A DNA stretch of 9,869 nt, taken from contig LZRQ01000133.1 of NCBI GenBank assembly GCA_002159155.1, positions 1-9,869 of the forward strand. Reading direction: 5' to 3'. Under the pieces are notes generated by a model. The model was not told where the DNA came from and did no database searches. It was given only the letters and a program-made list of their open reading frames with translations. How positions within the stretch are numbered: the stretch's first letter is position 1; the number at the start of each line of letters is the position of its first letter. The translations under genes were made by a program, and so were the position numbers. Shown here piece by piece: positions 5,976 to 9,869 of the stretch. The stretch comes from Firmicutes bacterium ZCTH02-B6. Lineage in GTDB: Bacteria > Bacillota > Limnochordia > Limnochordales > ZCTH02-B6.

Positions 5976-7283
5976 TTAGGCGCCGTAGCGGGCAAAGATG
6001 AGAGGCCGCAGCCGGGGTGGTCGGGGGCCTATGGAGAAGGCCGCTTGTACACGGTCGGCTACCGCGGCCAGCGACTGCGGCGTGGCGGCGTGCACCTCGC
6101 ACAGGGGCTCTCCTTCTTCGACGCGGCTGCCGACTTTCACCTTGAGGACAAGGCCCACGGAGAGATCGATCTTGTCTTCTTTCCGGCGCCGGCCCGCGCC
6201 CAGCTCCATGGTGATAAGACCAAGCTCCTTGCAGTCGATAGCGTCAACCCATCCAGCCCGTGGGGCCGTGACGGCTGCACGCACCGGCGCTTGCGGCAGG
6301 CGGCTTGGATCGTCGATACATGCAGGGTCGCCACCCTGATTGGCGACGATCTCCTTGAGCTTCTCCAGGGCACTACCATCCCCCAACGCCGTCACCAACC
6401 GCTGGCGGGCGTCGGCGGGGGTCTGCGCGACGCCTGCGAGCACCAGCATCTCGGTTCCCAGGGCGATGACCAGCTCCCGCAGGTCGGGCGGGCCTTCGTC
6501 CTTGAGGACGGCGATAGCCTCTTTGACCTCCAGTGCGTTGCCGATCGCCCATCCCAGCGGCTGGTCCATGTCGGTGACCAGTGCCACCGTCTTGCGACCC
6601 GCCATCCGCCCGATGTTGACCATCTTCTCCGCGAGCTGCTTGGACTGATCCAACGTCTTCATCAAGGCCCCGCGGCCTGTTTTCACGTCCAGCACCAGGG
6701 CGTCGGCCCCGGCGGCCAGCTTCTTGCTCATAATGCTGGCAGCGATCAGCGGCAGGCTCTCCACCGTGCCGGTGACGTCCCGCAAGGCGTATAGCTTCTT
6801 ATCGGCAGGCGCCAGGTCCGCGGTCGCGCCCATAATCGCAGCCCCGACGCGATTAACCGATTCCACGAAAGTCTGCGTATCCATCTCCACGCGGAACCCC
6901 GGGATGGATTCGAGCTTGTCCAGGGTCCCGCCCGTGTGGCCCAGGGCACGCCCGGACAACTTGGCCACCGGTGCACCACAGGCCGCCACAAGCGGCAGGA
7001 GCGCCAGGGTCGTCGTGTCACCGACGCCGCCGGTGGAGTGTTTGTCCACTTTAACGCCCGCGATGGCGCTCAGGTCAACCCGGTCGCCGCTCTCCACCAT
7101 CGCCATAGTTAGGGCAGTCGTCTCGGCATCGGTCATGCCCTGGAAGTAGACCGCCATGCACCAAGCGGCCATCTGGTAATCGGCCACCGTGCCTTTGGTG
7201 AAACCGTCGACCAAGAACCGGATCTCGCTCTCCGCCAACTCGCCCCCGTCGCGCTTCTTTTCAATCAAGTCCTGCGCCCGCAT
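5976..7283 (-). CDS. pdp: Pyrimidine-nucleoside phosphorylase
   Basis: 435-residue enzyme of nucleoside phosphorylase family II. It splits uridine or thymidine with phosphate into base and (deoxy)ribose-1-phosphate. The phosphate loop KHSTGGVGD is at 81-89, and the signature SGRALGHTGGTLDKLESIPG at 110-129. R168, S183 and K187 sit where the pyrimidine-contacting residues of Bacillus-type enzymes lie. The C-terminal alpha/beta domain is complete. I chose the ATG at 7283: GGGGTGA is five bases upstream and the numbering then fits the family. A GTG at 7292, overlapping the deoB stop as GTGA, would add three residues. Coupled to deoB, whose product converts the sugar-1-phosphate to the 5-phosphate. 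The usual K-x-G-x-GAFM segment reads KTGRGALM, a mild departure. Thymidine phosphorylase (deoA) is the close alternative name. Confidence 0.93.
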   Translation of the reverse strand: MRAQDLIEKKRDGGELAESEIRFLVDGFTKGTVADYQMAAWCMAVYFQGMTDAETTALTMAMVESGDRVDLSAIAGVKVDKHSTGGVGDTTTLALLPLVAACGAPVAKLSGRALGHTGGTLDKLESIPGFRVEMDTQTFVESVNRVGAAIMGATADLAPADKKLYALRDVTGTVESLPLIAASIMSKKLAAGADALVLDVKTGRGALMKTLDQSKQLAEKMVNIGRMAGRKTVALVTDMDQPLGWAIGNALEVKEAIAVLKDEGPPDLRELVIALGTEMLVLAGVAQTPADARQRLVTALGDGSALEKLKEIVANQGGDPACIDDPSRLPQAPVRAAVTAPRAGWVDAIDCKELGLITMELGAGRRRKEDKIDLSVGLVLKVKVGSRVEEGEPLCEVHAATPQSLAAVADRVQAAFSIGPRPPRLRPLIFARYGA

Positions 7284-7288
7284 GCCTG

Positions 7289-8470
7289 TCACCCCACTAC
7301 GTCCTTCAAGAAGCTGGTCCCCGCTTCAGGAGGCTCCACCGCGAAGTACTCGGCCAAAGTCGCCGCGACGTCCGCGAAGGTGGCACGCGTGCCAAGGGAA
7401 ACACCTGTACGCCCGCCGGGGCTGTAACACAAAAGCGGCGTGTACTCCCGTGAGTGATCGGTGCTGGGGGTCGTCGGATCGTTGCCGTGGTCGCCCACCA
7501 CGATCAGGAGATCCTCCGGTTTGAGGCTAGCAAGAATCTCTGGCACCCTCGCATCGAACTCGGCCAGCGCCCGTGCCATACCCTCAGGGTCATTGCGGTG
7601 GCCGTAGAGCATGTCGAAGTCGATGCAGTTGGCAAACACCAGGCACGGACCCTCTTCCGAGCGTAGGCGACTGATCACGCCGTCAACGGTTTCCATGTTG
7701 CTCTTGGTCCGCTGTCCAGCGGTAATGCCCTGCCAGGCGAAAATGTCCTCGATCTTTCCTACAGAGAAAACCGGTACGCCCGCGCCCACCAGCCGATCGA
7801 GGATCGTCGGCCGCGGGGGCGGCAGGCTAAAGTCTTTTCGCCTGGCGGTGCGCTGAAACTTCCCGGGTTCCCCCACGAAGGGCCGGGCGATGACCCGGCC
7901 GACCGCGTGCTCGCCCTGCAGGATTTCCCGTGCGATGCGGCACATCTCGTACAATTGCTCGACGGGGATGACTTCCTCGTGGGCAGCGATCTGAAACACA
8001 CTGTCGGCTGACGTGTAAACGATGGGCTTGCCGGTGCGCATGTGCTCCTCGCCTAGCTCGTCGATGATCACGGTGCCGGAGGCGGGCTTGTTGCCCAGCA
8101 CATCGCGCCCGATCGCGGCCGTAAAGGCGGCGATGACTTCCATTGGAAACCCGTTGGGATAGACCGGAAACGGTCGGTCGAGGATGACGCCGGCCAGCTC
8201 CCAGTGCCCTGTCGTCGTGTCTTTGCCGGCGGCCTGCTCGGCCATGCGGCCGTAGCAACCGATCGGTGCCGGATCCGGCGGCACACCCGGCAAGTCTAAA
8301 ATGTGACCTAGCCCCAGCCGGCCCAGGTTGGGCAGGTCTAGCCCCCCGACGGCCAGCGCTGTATTGCGCAAAGTGTTGCTGCCTTCGTCCCCAAAACGGG
8401 CCGCGTCGGGCAGCTCCCCGACGCCAATGCCGTCGAGAACAATCAACGCGGTGCGCCCACCGCGCGGCAT
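7289..8470 (-). CDS. deoB: Phosphopentomutase
   Basis: 393-residue alkaline-phosphatase-superfamily mutase that interconverts ribose- or deoxyribose-1-phosphate and the 5-phosphate, feeding nucleoside sugars into central metabolism. The N-terminal metal site is LIVLDGIGVGELPD with D13. The catalytic Thr lies in GKDTTTGHWE at T85, the same number as in the characterised B. cereus enzyme. The C-terminal metal motif is VGDHGNDPTTPSTDHSREYTPLL. Length equals the Bacillus enzyme (394). The ATG at 8470 is the start because GGGAGG lies eight bases upstream. The frame is open to an ATG at 8497, which would destroy that spacing and add nine non-conserved residues. It overlaps or abuts pdp, so the two nucleoside genes are co-translated. 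The 114-bp gap upstream to spoIIM carries a palindrome at 8509-8520. Confidence 0.95.
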   Translation of the reverse strand: MPRGGRTALIVLDGIGVGELPDAARFGDEGSNTLRNTALAVGGLDLPNLGRLGLGHILDLPGVPPDPAPIGCYGRMAEQAAGKDTTTGHWELAGVILDRPFPVYPNGFPMEVIAAFTAAIGRDVLGNKPASGTVIIDELGEEHMRTGKPIVYTSADSVFQIAAHEEVIPVEQLYEMCRIAREILQGEHAVGRVIARPFVGEPGKFQRTARRKDFSLPPPRPTILDRLVGAGVPVFSVGKIEDIFAWQGITAGQRTKSNMETVDGVISRLRSEEGPCLVFANCIDFDMLYGHRNDPEGMARALAEFDARVPEILASLKPEDLLIVVGDHGNDPTTPSTDHSREYTPLLCYSPGGRTGVSLGTRATFADVAATLAEYFAVEPPEAGTSFLKDVVG

Positions 8471-8508
8471 GTCCGCCACCTCCCGCCATTCGCCCATGAG
8501 GGCGGCAA

Positions 8509-8520
8509 AGCCGTACGGCT
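8509..8520. promoter_or_regulatory. 12-base perfect palindrome upstream of deoB
   Basis: AGCCGTACGGCT reads the same on both strands. It lies 38 bases upstream of the deoB start codon in a short non-coding gap. It could be an operator for a nucleoside-responsive regulator, but a single 12-base palindrome in G+C-rich DNA can also occur by chance. Confidence 0.25.
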
Positions 8521-8584
8521 GTGCGTGATGAGAGTTCGGCGGTGCTATCGGGCACCCCTGCCCCCTGGGACAAAAGCGGCGGCT

Positions 8585-9223
8585 CTATGGGAGAAGGCGG
8601 GCCACGGCGTCCATGAGCACGGGGGTCACGTAGGCTTCAAGAAACGCTGCCGCCACGAGGGCAAGGCCGCTGACGGACAGCAGCAGGAGGGTCGAAAGAA
8701 ACTGCTGGTACATGTTAATGTCCCGCCGGCCCATGAGCACCCGGGCGGCGGCCAAGGAAAAGCTGATCGCGCTGGCGCCGGCCAACAGCAGCGCCGGCAC
8801 GGCCACCACGTTGTGGGGTAAAAGGGACGCGAGGGCGACGGGAACGCCGCGCCAGCCCAGCTGGTCGACAAGAAACGCACCGGTGAATCCCAGTGCGAAC
8901 CCACGGAGGAACACGACCGCCAGCACGAAAGGCGCGCCGATGACGGAAAACCCCAGCAGTCCCACGAGCCCCACCGTTTTGACAAGGTAGTCCGTCACCG
9001 CCTGCCGGATCACCTGCTCGGCCGGCACCGGCGCCCGGCTCTCGGACGCCGTCAAGAGGCCGTGAATGTGGCTCGCCAGGGCCGTCCGGTCTCCCTCATC
9101 CACGTGCCCCACGGCGAGGCCACCGAAACAAGCGCCCATGGCCAAGACGATGACAACGCAGAGATAAAGGGCCGTCCGCCGGCGGAAATACCCTCGCAGC
9201 GCGTCTGGAAAACGGCCGGCCAC
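8585..9223 (-). CDS. spoIIM: Stage II sporulation protein M
   Basis: 212-residue polytopic membrane protein of the SpoIIM family. In spore formers it recruits SpoIIP and SpoIID to the septum to form the peptidoglycan-degrading engulfment complex. About five hydrophobic segments are visible (roughly 18-40, 83-104, 105-120, 127-156 and 175-198). Family landmarks are LRGFALGFTGAFL near 106-118, LLPHNVVAVPALLLAG at 134-149 and AFLEAYVTP at 193-201. The start is a GTG at 9223 with GAGGGG about nine bases upstream. A basic N-terminus (RRR) precedes the first helix. That RBS lies inside a possible hairpin at 9229-9278. In Bacillus the same neighbourhood has fur and xerD between spoIIM and deoB; neither is here. 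Confidence 0.92.
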   Translation of the reverse strand: MAGRFPDALRGYFRRRTALYLCVVIVLAMGACFGGLAVGHVDEGDRTALASHIHGLLTASESRAPVPAEQVIRQAVTDYLVKTVGLVGLLGFSVIGAPFVLAVVFLRGFALGFTGAFLVDQLGWRGVPVALASLLPHNVVAVPALLLAGASAISFSLAAARVLMGRRDINMYQQFLSTLLLLSVSGLALVAAAFLEAYVTPVLMDAVARLLP

Positions 9224-9228
9224 CCGTG

Positions 9229-9278
9229 CCCACCCCTCGTCCCACTTTCACCCCATCCTTATGCCGGTGGGACGTGGG
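9229..9278 (-). promoter_or_regulatory. Inverted repeat enclosing the spoIIM RBS
   Basis: On the minus-strand transcript GTCCCAC (9273-9267) pairs perfectly with GTGGGAC (9245-9239) around a 21-base loop. An outer CCCAC (9278-9274) can pair with GTGGG (9233-9229), leaving a 5-base bulge GAGGG that is the core of the spoIIM ribosome binding site. Twelve base pairs in all. The fold could tune spoIIM translation; a role is inferred. Confidence 0.45.
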
Positions 9279-9286
9279 TTAGCATC

Positions 9287-9869
9287 CTACGCCTGCACGC
9301 GACCGTAGACTCCGCCGCCGCCGGCCTGCACTGTTATCCGCCCAGCGCGAGCCAGAAGTATACGCTCGGCCACCGCCTCCCCCGCCGCCGCGGCCAACTC
9401 CTCGCGAGTGGCACGGTGCAGGACGCCCATCTCTGAACCACAGACGGCGATCAGGCGGTCGAGGGTGCGCCTTCCGACCCCGGGAACGAATTCCAAAGGC
9501 ACTTGGTGGATGTATGGCGGCCGGTGGGGTGGCGAGGCCGGCGAGGATTGATCCCCGATCTCCGCCAACCGATCCAGCACGCCCTTGACAAGCCTCTGGC
9601 TCCCGCAGCGATCGCACACGGCGGCCGGAGGCGGCTGCGCTGCCACCGCACCGCAGTCCAGGCATGCGCTGCGGTAATACTTGCCAAGCCGGGGGTCGAG
9701 CCCGTAATTAGCCACAACCCGCCGCCCCGCTTGCCGCTTGAGGGCGAGCACGAACTCGGCAAAGGTCGGCGCTGCCAGGGCAAACACGGTATACTCCCGC
9801 GCAATGCGGTTCAATGAGTGCGCGTCAGAGCTTGACAGAAACGTCTTAGTGGCCAGCTCGCTGATTTGG
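9287..9869 (-). CDS. Endonuclease Q-like PHP-domain nuclease, C-terminal part
   Basis: The frame is open to the right window edge, so the N-terminal PHP domain is mostly missing; 193 residues are visible. The first visible part contains FLSSSDAHSLNRIAREYTVF, whose Asp-Ala-His is the last metal-binding motif of the PHP domain in this family (TIGR00375-like). Next is a four-Cys zinc site, CLDCG and CDRCG, followed by VKGVLDRLAEI. A helix-hairpin-helix region with IHQVPLEFVPGVGRRTLDRL and the end motif GGGGVYG complete the chain. Characterised members (EndoQ of Thermococcales and some Bacillales) nick DNA 5' of deaminated bases such as uracil and hypoxanthine. It is 63 bp ahead of spoIIM; a homologue (YqxK) also lies in this neighbourhood in Bacillus, as I recall. 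Some databases label the family as UvrD-related, but no helicase motif is visible. Confidence 0.85.
   Translation of the reverse strand, partial: QISELATKTFLSSSDAHSLNRIAREYTVFALAAPTFAEFVLALKRQAGRRVVANYGLDPRLGKYYRSACLDCGAVAAQPPPAAVCDRCGSQRLVKGVLDRLAEIGDQSSPASPPHRPPYIHQVPLEFVPGVGRRTLDRLIAVCGSEMGVLHRATREELAAAAGEAVAERILLARAGRITVQAGGGGVYGRVQA

Noticed and set aside
5316..6794. 492-codon open frame on the plus strand
   Set aside because: It lies antisense to dacF and pdp, which have full catalytic motifs. Its translation has no recognisable domain and is Arg/Gln/His-rich, as expected of a shadow in high-G+C DNA.
8471..8497. Nine-codon upstream extension of deoB
   Set aside because: The GGGAGG needed for the ATG at 8470 lies within it, and the catalytic Thr number fits the family only with the shorter start.

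Overview
This window is high in G+C (about two thirds by eye) and every gene I can support lies on the minus strand, so transcription runs from the right edge to the left. Gene content points to an endospore-forming member of the Bacillota: spoIIM, deoB, a pyrimidine-nucleoside phosphorylase gene, dacF and the complete spoIIAA-spoIIAB-sigF operon lie together much as in Bacillus. A complete ExbB-ExbD pair followed by a TonB/TolA-like protein comes directly after them. That machinery normally powers transport or tethering across an outer membrane. Spore formation, high G+C and TonB-type energisation together suggest a diderm, high-G+C Bacillota lineage such as Limnochordia. This lineage call is inference from gene content only.

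Layout in transcription order. (1) 9869-9287: the 3' end of an endonuclease Q-like PHP-domain DNA repair nuclease, cut by the window edge. (2) 9223-8585: spoIIM, a membrane subunit of the engulfment machinery. (3) 8470-7289 and 7283-5976: deoB and pdp, adjacent nucleoside-salvage genes. (4) 5858-4656: dacF, a sporulation-type D,D-carboxypeptidase. (5) 4565-2960: spoIIAA, spoIIAB and sigF, the anti-anti-sigma factor, the anti-sigma kinase and the forespore sigma factor. A sigma-H-like promoter and two perfect inverted repeats lie in the 90-bp gap ahead of them. (6) 2712-2161: a RimJ/RimL-type GNAT acetyltransferase, followed by a strong intrinsic terminator at 2074-2039 that closes the sporulation block. 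(7) 1933-1: exbB, exbD and a TonB-like gene with a TTG start. Its C-terminal part lies beyond the left edge.

The genes form two functional units. The right-hand unit covers salvage metabolism, engulfment, peptidoglycan trimming and the partner-switching module that releases sigma-F in the forespore. The left-hand unit is a proton-driven inner-membrane motor (ExbB/ExbD) with a periplasm-spanning transducer. The non-coding gaps carry several well-formed inverted repeats. Two of them enclose the ribosome binding sites of spoIIAA and spoIIM, and one lies between exbD and tonB. No gap exceeds 300 bases. I see no rRNA, tRNA, CRISPR array, insertion sequence or phage gene.
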